From Uranotaenia lowii (taxonomy: Eukaryota; Arthropoda; Insecta; Diptera; Culicidae), in contig NC_073691.1 in assembly GCF_029784155.1 (NCBI RefSeq), positions 130,324,714 to 130,388,713 on the forward strand: a DNA stretch of 64,000 bases, in the 5' to 3' direction. Made by a program: the position numbers and the translations under genes. A model generated the notes under the pieces. That model did no database searches, was not told the DNA's origin, and saw only the letters and a program-made list of their open reading frames with translations. Every line of letters starts with the position of its first letter. The stretch's first letter is position 1. This document shows, piece after piece, positions 45,242 to 56,841 of this stretch.

Positions 45242-45757
45242 CAGGGTTGGTAAATTTCGCCCGTCACGGTTGACCCGACTAGTTTTTTTTCATCAAACGA
45301 CCGGCACCTTACTCAATTGACGGAGCCTCACTACTCGCATGACGGATAAAGCACGACAACAATCAACATTTCTCCGTCATGCGACTGGCGAAGCTCCTAC
45401 ACATCCTCGATCGGCTGCTGCCGGTAGGTACAACTAATTGAACGACTAGCTGGCAGAGAGCAACAATAGCAATAAAAAACTGAAAACGGGCTTGCTGGCA
45501 GGAGCAACAATAATAATAAATTCTTTTCTTTTTCGTCTTCGGTCGTCTTCGGCTTGCTGGCAGGAGTAACAATAATAATACATGCGTTTCTTTTTCGTCA
45601 TCGGTCGTTGAAATGCGATTGCTTGACTAGGTTATTTTTTTAGCTTCAAATGACTTGGGAATGAATGACTGGCAAACGATTTGACTGGTCGTTAAGGAAC
45701 AGTCAAATGAGTTTGAAGGACAATTTTACCGTTGACCGTTGAATTATGCCAACCCTG
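45242..45757. mobile_element. hAT-type MITE, TIR CAGGGTTGG, 8-bp TSD (copy 1)
   Basis: 516 bp from CAGGGTTGG to CCAACCCTG, flanked by a perfect duplication CTCTGGAG (45234-45241, 45758-45765). It lies in the N-terminal part of the mariner transposase. It contains CAACAATAATAATAA-type repeats. The related copy is at 58303-59476 in opposite orientation. Confidence 0.95.
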
Positions 45758-46050
45758 CTCTGGAGACGGCTGAATGGAGAATGTTCAAAAATTTTCCCAA
45801 CTGCCTGGAAATTCCAGGTGTTTGGACAGAATTTGTTCTCTAGACTCGCGTTGGTTCACCTCCATTTTCGTTGAATCGAAAAACACGACTTCGAGTTTGA
45901 CAGCATGCATACAACACACATCAATGAGAAAGTGTGCTAATTTAGTTGATTTTTACCCAATGGTAAAAAAGATATGCCCTGTTGATTGTGTCGTAATAAT
46001 TTCGTGTTCGTCCGTGTCTGTGGATTTTCTGTAGGTACATATGATATGAG

Positions 46051-46612
46051 CAGGCTTGTAAGTGGTCACCATCGTTTGAATTTTTCCGGAGACTACCATC
46101 ACACATCGTTCGTGGCAATCGTGGAGAGCGCAATCGTTTGATCGGAGAGCAAAAAAAATGTCAAATGAAATTTTGATCTTTTTTGTGGTTAGTCGTTTGA
46201 CTTTCATCCCTCTTGCGTAGATAATCGAGATAATCGTTCCACATTGTTCGACCAACACATCCAAACATCACCCGGCGCTGCAGAGTGGCGAATTTTTTTT
46301 TCAACAGGAGGGAGTGAATAGAAAAGATTGCATTTGCTTATTGAGTCTGTAAGTTCTGCTGCGTGAAAGAGATAGGCGATGTCGTAAACTGTCGGGAATA
46401 ATGGTCGTTTGACCATCATATTATCCCTCTCGTGTACCAAGACACGAAATTTCGTTCGACAATCGCACAAAGAAGAATGAATGTCGTTTCGTTTGATGGT
46501 AGTCGACTGTTCGGCAACTTTTCGGTCGCATTCGTTTGATGGCACGAACAATGAAACTGATAAAAGCAGGCTGTGCGACTGTCAGAGAAAATGTCGATGG
46601 TTTACAAGTCTG
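46051..46612. mobile_element. hAT-type MITE CAGGCTTGTAA family (copy 2)
   Basis: 562 bp, same orientation as 40884-41443 and nearly identical; flanked by the 8-bp duplication GATATGAG (46043-46050, 46613-46620). Confidence 0.93.
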
Positions 46613-46619
46613 GATATGA

Positions 46620-46838
46620 GGGCCTCAGAATCAGAAGGAGATAAGTGCCAAAATAATCGAATTTGAATTAAGTTTACCAATTGATTCTTCTTATCCTAAT
46701 CGACATCTGGTGCAAAACTTCTATTATTTAATTTTTTAATAAAAACACTTTTGTGATTGAATTCTGGGCAATTAGAATTATAAAAATATCTTTAAAATCG
46801 CGCACCTTGACAACTTTGAAGTGCTGATTCTGAGGGCT
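46620..46838. mobile_element. Possible small MITE, TIR GGCCTCAGAATCAG
   Basis: GGGCCTCAGAATCAG at the left and CTGATTCTGAGGGCTT at the right face each other around about 190 AT-rich bases. The target duplication is unclear, so the boundaries are approximate. Confidence 0.45.
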
Positions 46839-47164
46839 TATTGGGTAGATATTTTGTTTTTTTTTTGCTACGTATATCTACGGACTGCTTATGGTTACAA
46901 GTTTACTGCGGATGTTCCAGTGACCCCGTGCGAATATTTAAGCTTATTTAGCTTATTTCTGTTAGTGAGATTGAGTCAAAACTGTTATCAAGTATGTGCC
47001 AGACTACGTTTTGTACACTGAGAAAGTCTTTTTTGTATATCTGTGTACATGTGTATACTATTTCTAAAGTTTTCGGGAGTCTACCGATTTGATTGGCATA
47101 CCTACTTAAGTAATTGGCAAATGTTATTTTTCACAAAGTATAAATTTTTTTAAATTTGCCAATA

Positions 47165-47664
47165 NNNNNNNNNNNNNNNNNNNNNNNNNNNNNNNNNNNN
47201 NNNNNNNNNNNNNNNNNNNNNNNNNNNNNNNNNNNNNNNNNNNNNNNNNNNNNNNNNNNNNNNNNNNNNNNNNNNNNNNNNNNNNNNNNNNNNNNNNNNN
47301 NNNNNNNNNNNNNNNNNNNNNNNNNNNNNNNNNNNNNNNNNNNNNNNNNNNNNNNNNNNNNNNNNNNNNNNNNNNNNNNNNNNNNNNNNNNNNNNNNNNN
47401 NNNNNNNNNNNNNNNNNNNNNNNNNNNNNNNNNNNNNNNNNNNNNNNNNNNNNNNNNNNNNNNNNNNNNNNNNNNNNNNNNNNNNNNNNNNNNNNNNNNN
47501 NNNNNNNNNNNNNNNNNNNNNNNNNNNNNNNNNNNNNNNNNNNNNNNNNNNNNNNNNNNNNNNNNNNNNNNNNNNNNNNNNNNNNNNNNNNNNNNNNNNN
47601 NNNNNNNNNNNNNNNNNNNNNNNNNNNNNNNNNNNNNNNNNNNNNNNNNNNNNNNNNNNNNNNN
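47165..47664. other. Assembly gap (500 N)
   Basis: Exactly 500 N. DNA to its right is MITE sequence, so the gap probably hides repeats. Confidence 1.
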
Positions 47665-47938
47665 CAGTGCGTACATTATAGATCAAGATTATTTTAAGAT
47701 CATAAGAGCTTATTTCGTGGTGCTCAAAAATTATAATATTTTCGTAACTTGAGAACCAAGCTAGTTTTTTTAAATATCTCTGTAAAGATGATAAGGAGAT
47801 TCCTTTTTTTGTGAAAAATTAATACTATAGGAAGTTCGAAATAAATCCTCATGAAAATTTATTTAAGAAAATACGCACTTTCGTAGAAAAGCGTAGTTCT
47901 CATTATGCCTCGGGTGCTCGTTATGCCCTCATCTACCC
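47665..47938. mobile_element. GGGGAGATGAGGG MITE (copy 3, right end)
   Basis: Very close to 13425-13692 (CAGTGCGTACATTATAGATC ... ATTATGCCTCGGGTGCTCG) and ends CATCTACCC/TA. The left part is in the gap. Confidence 0.85.
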
Positions 47939-47944
47939 TACATG

Positions 47945-48128
47945 ACTTTAAGCGTTTTCGTTTATTTTCTACTGGAACGAAGGCAGCAGAAAACTTCATA
48001 AACAAACAAAATCGTTGCCCGGGACGATGCATTGATATTATCTGCGTTGTCACGGGTGACGGTTTTGTTTGTTTATGAGGTAAAAATGTGCCCCCGTGCT
48101 AGTGGAAAATAAACGAAAACGCTAAAAG
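47945..48128. mobile_element. Small MITE, TIR AGCGTTTTCGTTTATTTTC
   Basis: AGCGTTTTCGTTTATTTTC at 47951 is exactly inverted at 48105-48123 and the inverted repeat extends imperfectly further in. An inner pair (AAACAAACAAAATCGTTGCC / GTGACGGTTTTGTTTGTTT) makes the whole ~180 bp foldable. No clear target duplication. Confidence 0.7.
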
Positions 48129-48729
48129 TAATATATTCATAATTGATAGATTATATTTGCATTTACGTAGATTTTTAAAAGTAAACAAAAAGAAAACTTA
48201 AATAACGTCAAAATCGATCCATGGTATTTTTTGACATCCTGTTTCAAATTTGCATAAATTAGGAACAAAGGCGTATAATGGTTTAGAATTTTGAAATCGG
48301 TAACTGTGCTGATTAGAACAGCAATTTACCCCACCGGGGTCAGACGGACTGTTTTAGCGTGGTCCAAAACCGTGTTTCCATACACCGTTAGGACCGGGAG
48401 TAATATGTCTATCTACAACAAGGGTGACAAATTGGACTGTGAGAACTACAGAGCGATCACTCTCAAAGTGTTGTCCCGAATCCTACTCAGCCGCCTAACG
48501 CCACAAGCAAACAGATTCGTGAGAAGTCACCATGGAGGGACGGTCTACGAATGACCAGATCTTCACACAACGTCCAATCCTCCAAAAATGCCGTAAACAA
48601 AAAGTCCCTACGCACCACCTATTCATCGTCCTCAAAGCCGCATACGACACGATCGACCGTAACGAGCTATGGAAAATCATGGACGACAACACCTTCTCCG
48701 GAAACTGACAAGACTGATTAACGCAACTA

Positions 48730-50050
48730 AAGCATGGATCACTACAAATCTGGACGCACTATTGATTTTACCATAGTGCTCCTAGTTGTCGGATCTGGAA
48801 TGTTTTGGCAGCACTTTGTAGAGGAATGTTTCTTCTACCAGTGCTGAAAATTTCATTACGATTCGTTTTGTTTCAAAAAAGTTACACGTGATGGAAGCCG
48901 CGAGATGAAAATAAATTTTGAACACCCACATCAAAAACCCGACGTTGTTCCCGGGTTCAAAAATCGCGAAATCGTTAAAAATTGTCAAATCAACCGTGTG
49001 TAGCGTTCTCAAACGTTTCCGTGAGATGCGTACTATAGATCGGCAGGTTCATACCAAGCGTTATAGTGGACCTAAGAATCAGAAACTGCATTTGAAGGTG
49101 TTGAGAACGATCAAGAAAAACACAGGGTAGTCGGACTATGACATTGCCAAGAAATTCAACGCCGACCGGTGCACCGTCAGCAGAATTCGTCTACGCGAAG
49201 GAATACGATCCTATCGGACCAGTAAGCATCCAAACCAGACATTGAAGCAGAATTTAGTAGCCAAAGGACGTGCCCGCAAGTTATACAAGAAGATTCCAAC
49301 GAAGTTCGACGGATGCATCCTCATGGATGACGAAACGTACGTGAAGATGGATTTTGGGCAGCTTTCTGGCCAAAAAATATGTAAAGCCACTGCAGTGGTG
49401 CACTGCACTGGTCATGGTGATGTCCCCGGCAACTTCAAGTTCGTTTTTGCTGATAAGTGTGCAAGAAAGTGTTTGATCTGGCAAGGTATTTGCAGCTGCG
49501 GACGAAAAATTCCGGTTTTTGTGAAAAACAAGACCATGAACTCCGAAATTTACAAGGAGGAATGCCTGAAAAACTTTTTTTTTCGTACATTAGATCTCAC
49601 AAAGGACTAGTTAAGTTTTCGCCAGATTTGGCAAGCTGCCACTACAGCTAGGAGGTTCTACAGTGGTATTGGGCCAACGGGTGGATTTTGTCGAAAAGGA
49701 CATCAACCCACCCAACTGCCCTCAATTCCGCCCTATCGAAAAATTTTGGGTAATTGTCAAGCAGAAGATGAAAAAGAATGGTAGGACGACTCGGGATGCA
49801 ACAGAGATGAAGAGATTGTGGAACAAAATGGCCGCTGAGCTCAGCGAATAGGGTGTTCAAACTATAATGAGTGATACTCTACAAAAAGTTAGAAAATTCA
49901 TCAAAACAACATCGGAATAATTTTTTTACTATTTTTCCTTTAAAGTGCAATAAAAACCATACATTTCAAGTACAAAACATTTTTATTTCGTTTACATAGC
50001 TCCGAGATTGACCCGTTTTAATGCGTCCAGATTTATAGTGATCCATGTTT
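48730..50050 (+). mobile_element. Mariner-type element, DD37E (copy 2), with TIRs and TA duplication
   Basis: 1321 bp between TA (48728-48729) and TA (50051-50052). The TIRs are about 29 bp, AARCATGGATCACTAYAAAT. Removing it and one TA rejoins the LINE reading frame (K-A-T-M-D-G), which confirms the boundaries. Confidence 0.95.
48894..49850 (+). pseudogene. Mariner DD37E transposase, frameshifted
   Basis: The HTH-type N-terminus (SKIAKSLKIVKSTVCSVLKR) is followed by the first Asp (CILMDDETYVKMDFG), the second (SPDLASCHYS) and the Glu motif (NPPNCPQFRPIEKFW). Counting through the lesions, 37 residues separate the second Asp and the Glu. A stop directly after CHYS, a one-base deletion after WYWAN and early stops (for example after KKNTG) show that it is inactive. 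Confidence 0.88.
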
Positions 50051-51494
50051 TATGGATGGAACGCAGTGCTGTGTGCGGATTTCGGGTGAATTGTTGGGTT
50101 CATTCGAATCACGCAGAGGGCTTCGCCAAGGCGATGGTCTGTCTTACGTGATGTTTAACGTGGCGCTAGATAGTGTTATTCAACGAGCGGTAGGCAAAAT
50201 GCGGGGCACGATTTTTAACAAATCCAGTAAACTTATCTGCTGTGCCGACGACATAGATAGATATAGTTGGCATATCATCTGCGGCGGTGGAGGAGATTTA
50301 CCGCAAAATTAAACGCGAAGCAGTTACGATTGGGTTAATGATTAATACGTTCAAGACGAAGTACACCCTGGCCTGCGGATCCGAGACCGACCGAACCCGC
50401 TTGTCCAGTAATAACAAGGTCACGATCGACGGCGACGAACTGTAGATAATTGAAGAACTTGTCTATCTCGGCTCATTTGTGACCGCATACAATGAAACCA
50501 GCTGTGAGATTCGTCGATGGATGATCAGCGGAAGTCGTGTCTGTAGGACACAGTTGAACAATGGGCGATGGGCGCGCTCGCATGCCGGTATACGATTTCT
50601 CGTGTGTAAAACAGAGAAAGCAATAGCCTTCACTCCAATTTCACTCCGATTAGCGGTCATTCTTATGGAAATCAGTGTAAGAGTAAAGAGCAAGCTTTAT
50701 TCTTTTTAGCAGGCCCAATCCCAATAGCAGAAATGAATATTTTGTAGAAATGGTTAGGCATTTTGATCGATGTCTACATGGAAATGAATGGTTCTAGTTG
50801 CGTAAAAGGCCTTTTTAGAAACAGTTAGAATAGAGAAAGAGATGAGTAAATGCGAATGTTCGTGAAGCAATCAGTTGAGTAACGAATTTTGGCAGTGATG
50901 GACGTTTCCTAAGTGATTGTCTGGAAGATGCCTCAGAAGGATCCGACAGTGTCTACTATGAAATCTACAAGCAACAGCGGTGGAGAAGACTCAGCGCTCG
51001 CACAAAGTTTAACCTGTACACAATTATAAGACCGGTTGTCCTCTACGGGCACGAGACTTGGATATTGCTCAAGACCTGCGAACACTCGGAGTATTCGAGC
51101 GGCAAGTGTTAAGAACCATCTTCGGTGGCGTGCAGGAGATCGGAGTGTTGAAGCGAAGGATGAACCACGTGACTCTACGGTGGACCCAGTAGCTAGAAGG
51201 TGACGAAGGCTGGACGGAGACGCTGGGAAGGACATGTTGCGAGAATGCCGGTCGACTGTCCTGCAAAACAGGTGTTCGCTGCCAATCCGGTAGGAACGAG
51301 ATGAGCAGGGACGCAACTAGCGAGGTGGTTAGACTATGTAAGCGTCAGATAACACTTTCATCGAAGTTTCTGAGATTTGTAGAAGTAGGTTTCAGCATTA
51401 TATCGCAGTGACGGTGACTGTATGCAAAGTTTTTCCCCAAAAAAAGCCTTCAATGCACCGACAACGCCACAAGCCACAAGCCTCCGTACACATC

Positions 51495-51793
51495 TGTGTA
51501 GCACGATATCCACGAGGAAACCACCCATCATAATAGCTGACGACACTTCGCCTTAGCAGCCTGTTCCCTAGGCTGACGCGTTCCTACTGACGCGGACACT
51601 CAAGCAAACTCTGCGTGTGACGCTTACCCACACAGCCGTATAATATGCATCGACTACCAAACACACTGCGTCACCAACACCAAGCTGGAGCCTACCGGTT
51701 GCGATATCATACTTTCATACTGGAGGAGCTTGAGCGCCGCTCGGGAGAGCTTCATAGTTGTGCTGACTAAACGGGACATTGGCGCCCCACACA
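51495..51793 (-). repeat. 3' LTR of the 6.3-kb element
   Basis: Direct repeat of 57537-57835, 299 bp, next to the purine tract; ends TGTGT...ACACA. Confidence 0.93.
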
Positions 51794-52210
51794 TCTTCCT
51801 TCCTCTTAAAGATTTTTCCAATGATTGAAAAGATTTAATTTTCCAGTTAATCATTACACGACGGAAGAATGAAAGCTACTTACTAGGATTTTTTCCAAAT
51901 TGTCAATCTATCATTTGCGTTTTTTTCCATTAGTATAGCAATTCTGGAAAACTTCAAAGAATACCAATGTCACTTATTTTGCTCAATAATAAATTGCACT
52001 TGAATTTTATTTAAGTTTTTTTTTTATATGTTTAAACGAAATTTATATCGTCAAATTAGATCTTATTGGCTTAGGCATATGTCGTCTAATAGAGAAGAGC
52101 CACTCAAAAAGGCACTCGCGTGCGCGAGCGCTCTCCCTTGCCTGTACACAACAGTCAACGATTGTACCATTACAATATCGTTATGTATACGTATGAATGA
52201 GCGTGCTTTA

Positions 52211-52779
52211 GGCTGATGTCATGCTGAAGCAATTAGCAACGCGACCTACAACGCAACGTTCACACGACTAACCAGCTCTCATTTGATCTCCATGGAAATC
52301 GCGCAGACCTGTCATACTGGTCGCTTTGTGTAGCGCGACCAATCTGATGCCAATGTGTTTAGTAGCGCGACTAGTAGGAAATCCAATAGGAACATTGTTT
52401 TTTCTCGATTTGAAGCAGTGATTCCGGGTTTTAAGGACAATAGTACGAAGATCTGCCCGAACTTGTGATAATAAACTAAAAACTATCTTAATCGGCGAGA
52501 AAATTTTCATGAATTCTTAGTTCCGGCAAAAAAAACAAGGAATTTTGTCGGTTCAAATTTCGGCATTCTTGCAATCCGGGTCGTGATTTGATGAGTTTTC
52601 GATGGCTCCGGAAAGAAAGGAGACGATTCAAAGCATTATCAGATGTAGAGAAGTGATGATTTGTAGGGAATTTCAAAGTGACAGGTCGCGCCAGCATGAC
52701 ATACCAATGCAATGCAACGCAATCTTATTGGAACGTTGCGTTGCGTTGCGTTGCTAGTTGTTTCAGCATGACATCAGCC
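52211..52779. mobile_element. PIF/Harbinger-like MITE (copy 2)
   Basis: 569 bp, highly similar to 44531-45088, with the same TIR (GGCTGATGTCATGCTGAAGC) and a TTA duplication (52208-52210, 52780-52782). It is nested in the 6.3-kb LTR element. Confidence 0.93.
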
Positions 52780-53539
52780 TTAGCCATTCTTTCTCTCCGA
52801 TGTATCCGCTGCACCAGACTCCCACGCTCCCATTCATGCAAAACCTTCACACCCAAAATCAACTGCGCTTATTTTGTCATTTACTGAGTTGGCCTGTTAT
52901 GTTCGTGTTGTTATCCCTCTCAGATAGGCATAGCCAGCGTTGCCACATATATTTCTGTACATTCATAAAAAAAGTCTTTTTCAGTTATGCTTTTTCTACC
53001 AAATTCTTTACCGACAATGTAAAAAAATTCAATATTATTATGGAGATTGAGTTATGTAAACATACATTTCATTGTTTGGAATTGATCAAATTTCCGATAT
53101 TAAACCACCTGTAGTTTCTTTAACCAATCACTTTGATAAACTATCAATATTTTGTCAAGTCATAAGTTTATTGATATGTTTAAAGCTGCAGCGCTATGTA
53201 GAAAAGGTCCTTACCGATTTGTACCAAATTAAAAAAATCTGTCATCTGTGCGTCCAAATTCTGGAGCGAAACGAGCTCAAAACTTTGTACTTTTCTAGGT
53301 AAATCTGTACATGTGGTTACCATAGACAAACCGTATCTGTGGTGTAGAGAGAATCATTTCTCTTTCTTTTCGATCCAACTCCCTCTAGTGCGAATTGTAG
53401 CTTCCTACACAGAAAACTGGATTCTTCACACACATACTACCGAAAGCTTGGCAAACAAATAGAGAATTCGTTTTCGTGTGGTGGTGCACCGGGGCACTAC
53501 CGGTAGTGCACTTTTTGCTGTTTTCATGCTCGTTTTCAG

Positions 53540-54853
53540 GGATGGTGGCCCACTGGTAGTGCACCATAAAGTGGACGGTGGAACACTCTGAAAATATTCG
53601 GTGTTGCTGGCGCTCTCACCAATACTATCATGATTTTTGACAGGACGTGCTTCCCGATGTAAACAAATATCAGCTGGTCTTGTTTATTTCTATACCGCAA
53701 AAATTGCGTTCTAGCTATTTCCACATTGTGTTTTTCCTTAATTTACGGAAACTTGTTCCGGATTCAATACCAGTGCCGTTTCCAGCAGAGGCGGAGAATT
53801 TTATCCGGAGAAAACGTTCCAAAGCAAACAAACGAATCTCGGCCCTCAAGCAACTGGAGGCAGCCGGAAAGTTACCAAGAGTCACTCGAGTCACTCGATC
53901 GTTTTCATCTTCAAGCAAAAATGGAAAATGCGGATCAGACGCTCCCAAGAAGAAATGTGCCCAGAAGGCTTGCTGCAATCGGTTCCAGGAGATACTGAAG
54001 AAGAGCAGCAAATCCGAGTGCAAAAATTGCAACCCAAAGATCTGACGGAATCGCCCAAACCGAAGAGTTCTCTTGCTCGGGCGGGTCCCTTAAGTTGGTC
54101 TCGTGCAGCAAGAAGCGTTAAGCTGCTTCGAAGCTACTCTGCTACAAGCCAGCTTCGAGCGTTGAAGCCTCCGAGTGCGTGAAAATCGGGAAAGAACTGT
54201 GCTTTATTTAGGGTGACGACGCTCGGTTGCGTCAAGTCCCGGATTCCAACCCGTTGCCCTTCAAAAAAGGCAGTTCGAGACTGCACCCGCATTGGGAGCT
54301 TGAATTTCTTTTTTTATACGGGATTTTCATCCTGTGGGATGATTTATCCCTACAAGGGCTTGAATTTCGTTCGTTTCGGTATGTTATTAAACTTTTCCGC
54401 GATCCGAGTTCGCCGTTTTCGATTTTTTATTTGTAATCTGAAACGGAAATACTCGAACGAAGAAGATGAGATTTGCGAGGAATAAACGATACTCTCAAGA
54501 CAAAATATCGGAACCATCAAGCTGCGGTAACTGCAGTCCAGCAGCAGCAAACATAGACCGCCCAGAATCAGCCGGTATTGCAGTTATTATCATCAGGGCC
54601 AGAGGCGAATCTACCAAGCAAGCCTCTTATAAAATTAATCTGAAATTTTCACAATTTAACATAAATAGTACATAAATTTATGCTAAAATTTTTATATTAT
54701 TTGCAAGACAATGATCAACTGAAGTAAATTTGATTTCAATTTTCGAAGTCAAACGAAAACAAATACCAGCTGTAATGGATTTTTGACAGCTTGATGTTTT
54801 CTGTTGACACTGCCGATTTCACACACACCAACAAAGGTGAGTGCAAAACTCGA
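53540..54853. other. 1.3-kb cargo between 17-bp direct repeats, inside the LTR element
   Basis: TTCATGCTCGTTTTCAG occurs at 53523-53539 and 54854-54870. Outside these, ATTCGTTTTC (53468) and GAAAACGAAT (about 54898) are inverted, as if a small MITE had been the target. The insert holds a 132-codon plus frame (53647-54045), an AATAAA at about 54481 and a GTGAGT donor-like site at about 54836. Its origin is unknown; host-gene capture is possible. Confidence 0.5.
53647..54045 (+). CDS. Hypothetical Lys/Ser/Cys-rich protein in the cargo
   Basis: A 132-codon frame starting MLPDVNKYQLVLF. It has a hydrophobic N-terminal third, then a basic middle (FIRRKRSKANKRISALKQLE) and a Cys-rich end (KCGSDAPKKKCAQKACCNRF ... 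CKNC). No family recognised. It is antisense to the host LTR element, and a weaker minus frame overlaps it. After the stop, other frames continue with protein-like sequence, so a frameshift or an intron is possible. Confidence 0.3.
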   Translation: MLPDVNKYQLVLFISIPQKLRSSYFHIVFFLNLRKLVPDSIPVPFPAEAENFIRRKRSKANKRISALKQLEAAGKLPRVTRVTRSFSSSSKNGKCGSDAPKKKCAQKACCNRFQEILKKSSKSECKNCNPKI

Positions 54854-54913
54854 TTCATGCTCGTTTTCAGCGTGGAAGGTGCAACACTTTCGGGTGGTGA
54901 AAACGAATACGGT

Positions 54914-56309
54914 AAAAGAAACTTGAGGGTTTCAATGCAGAGAGGCAAGCTTGCCAAATTGTTTTTTTTTTCTGATATGTTAGAATGTTTTGATAATTAT
55001 TATCGAAACAAACTAGGAACTATCTTAATACAGTTTCTAAGTCGCGGTTGTTTTTGGACTATCCACTACCTGTTCCTTATTAAACAAAATTCCCTTCTGA
55101 TGGAAATGTACAGCAACTTTCATTTTTGTATTATATTTTCCAATCAGTATTTTATTAAAACGACACAAAACACCTGCTTTAATGGTTTTACTTTTGATCA
55201 ATTTGTTTCTGATAACATCTGTTTTTTTTTTAGTTTTTGAGTTTGTTTTTTCATTTCTACTTTAAATCAAAGGAAACCAAACACTAAACCTCATATAAAC
55301 TTTTTCTTTTCTTTCGACTCCAATTCATTCACTTTCTTTAAATATTTTTTTAACTTTTTTTTCGTACTTAACTGGTCTTTTCGTAAGACTTTTTTTTTAA
55401 TACCAGTTTATGTATGTTTCATGACAGCTTTCATTTAATACCTTTTTTTTACCCTCGTGTTCATCTCAAAAAAACTTTTTTTTTTTATTTGATTCTCCAT
55501 TTTTTTTTTTATCATTGCACTCCTCAATGTTTTTCATACATTTTGCATTGCTCACACGTCAAGAATATGTTCGTTTTCCAGATTGTTAGTTTGTACAATT
55601 TTTGTTACCCATCCTATTCTCTTGAGTATTCTATTGAGATTTGATTAGGTTTAAATCACGTTTCCTAAATTAGTTGACATTCAAGCTGCTCCTTATATCT
55701 AGATTTTTATATTATTCGTTCAATGTCTTTTGGTTTCTTCAACGTACTTTATAAACCTAGATGTTGCGGGTTTGATGTTCTCAAATGTCTCATATTTTCC
55801 TTAGTTTTTTTTTATTTGCAATTGACTCCAATTTTTCTTCAGATTGCTACGAAATATTCTTCACAACAGCTTACTGAGTCTGTTTACACGCGTTATGAAT
55901 CTAGCTGCCTTGTTACACCTTTTTTTGCTCTGGTTAATGAAGTGATCCTCTCGGCACACTTGCCTAAAATAAGCCATGCTATCAATCCTTTAAAAGGGCG
56001 ATCCCCCCAACGAACTTAAATTAAAGCTATTTTCCTGGCGAGGTTTTTTGTTTCTTATGCGGTCCTCCCAACACGCACTTTTGCTGTCCTCTTGATTTGC
56101 TACTTCATTAATTGCTTCAAGTAAGTTGTCCTTTCAATATACTTAGTTTGTCATTCACATAATTGTTGAGGAGTGGTCCTTTCAACATACCAGAACTATC
56201 ATCGTGTCAGATTTTCTCTGATGTGGTCCTCGCCACTAGCATTCAGCTGTCTTCGGGACTCGCTAATATATTTCTTGCTTGAAGTGGTCCTCTCAACACA
56301 CTTCTTTTT
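54914..56309. other. Interior of the LTR element, T-rich
   Basis: Long T runs (A runs in the sense orientation) and short frames only; no gag or pol motif in either strand. Confidence 0.5.
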
Positions 56310-56815
56310 CAAACGAAAAAAATGTCCTCAAGAGCGGTTCTCCCAACACACTCAAAGCTGTTTTCCCGACACACTTTCTTCTTGTGCGGTCCTCCCTACT
56401 CGCATTTTACACCAGCTGTCTTTCCGACTCGCTATTTCATTCATTGCTTGAAGTGGTCCTCACAACACACTTCTAGTTCTCAAGAGTGGTCCTCCCAACA
56501 CACTCAAAGCTGTCCTCCCGACATACTTTTTTCTTGTGCGGTCCTCCCAACTCGCATTTTACATCAGCTGTCCTCCCGACTCGCTATATCATTCATTGCT
56601 CGAAGTGGTCCTCACAACACGCTTCTAGCTCTCAAGAGTGGTCCTCCCAACACACTCAAAGCTGTCCTCCCGACGCGCTTTTTCTTATGCGGTCCTCCCA
56701 ACTCGCATTTTTCTTTAGCTGTCCTCCCGACTCGCTAACTAATTTATTGCTCGAAGTGGTCCTCCCAACACACTTCTTCTTAAAGCTGTCCTCCCGACGC
56801 GCTTTTTTTACTATC
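56310..56815. repeat. Minisatellite of ~152-bp units
   Basis: GCGGTCCTCCCAACTCGCAT recurs at 56386, 56538 and 56689 (steps of 152 and 151), with GTCCTCCCGACNCGCT, AAGTGGTCCTC and CACTCAAAGCTGT between. A related, more diverged stretch extends left to about 56060. Frames over it give repetitive VLPTR peptides. Confidence 0.8.
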
Positions 56816-56841
56816 CATTTGTTTTTTTTTCCAAAATCACT

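Larger units (their letters stand above)
43900..45865 (-). pseudogene. DD37E-type mariner (ITm) transposase, multiply broken (copy 1)
   Basis: It starts MEVNQRESREQIL at 45865 and shows the helix-turn-helix region (RVLKRFQERLTLDHGKGAGR; KPGPESEKTEG), then IGLSQSYVQNAKKRAELHTY, then QAICSCRLRNEPFMTKGTVN and the second catalytic Asp (WPDLESCRYS). The block that should carry the third catalytic residue (between KDMN and a YW.IMKREL-like sequence near 43997) is deleted, there is a stop after CRYS, and two MITEs (44531-45088, 45242-45757) interrupt the frame. The relationship to mosquito ITmD37E elements is from motif memory. Confidence 0.85.
48396..51340 (+). pseudogene. RTE-like LINE remnant (copy B), interrupted by a mariner
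   Basis: 48396-48729 encodes a degenerate RT start (NKGDKLDCENYRAIT, RLTPQANRFV). The frame resumes at 50053 with MDGTQCCVRISGE, SRRGLRQGDGLSYVMFNVAL and CADDID, then YLGSFVTAYNETSCEIRR and post-RT pieces (RPVVLYGHETW, VFAANPVGTR). It is closely related to the LINE at 59553-62037. Frameshifts and stops are frequent and ~350 bp of foreign sequence lie at about 50580-50930. The catalytic box reads CADD where the other copy has FADD. Confidence 0.8.

Noticed and set aside
51495..51793. Solo LTR with its own duplication (ACATC also occurs at 51791-51795)
   Set aside because: A second 299-bp copy at 57537, ACATC outside both, and PBS and purine tracts on the inner sides fit one full element better; the inner ACATC is a chance by-product of the CACACA end.
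53715..54032. 105-codon minus frame as gag of the LTR element
   Set aside because: No gag motif (no major homology region or zinc knuckle) and it overlaps the more protein-like plus frame.
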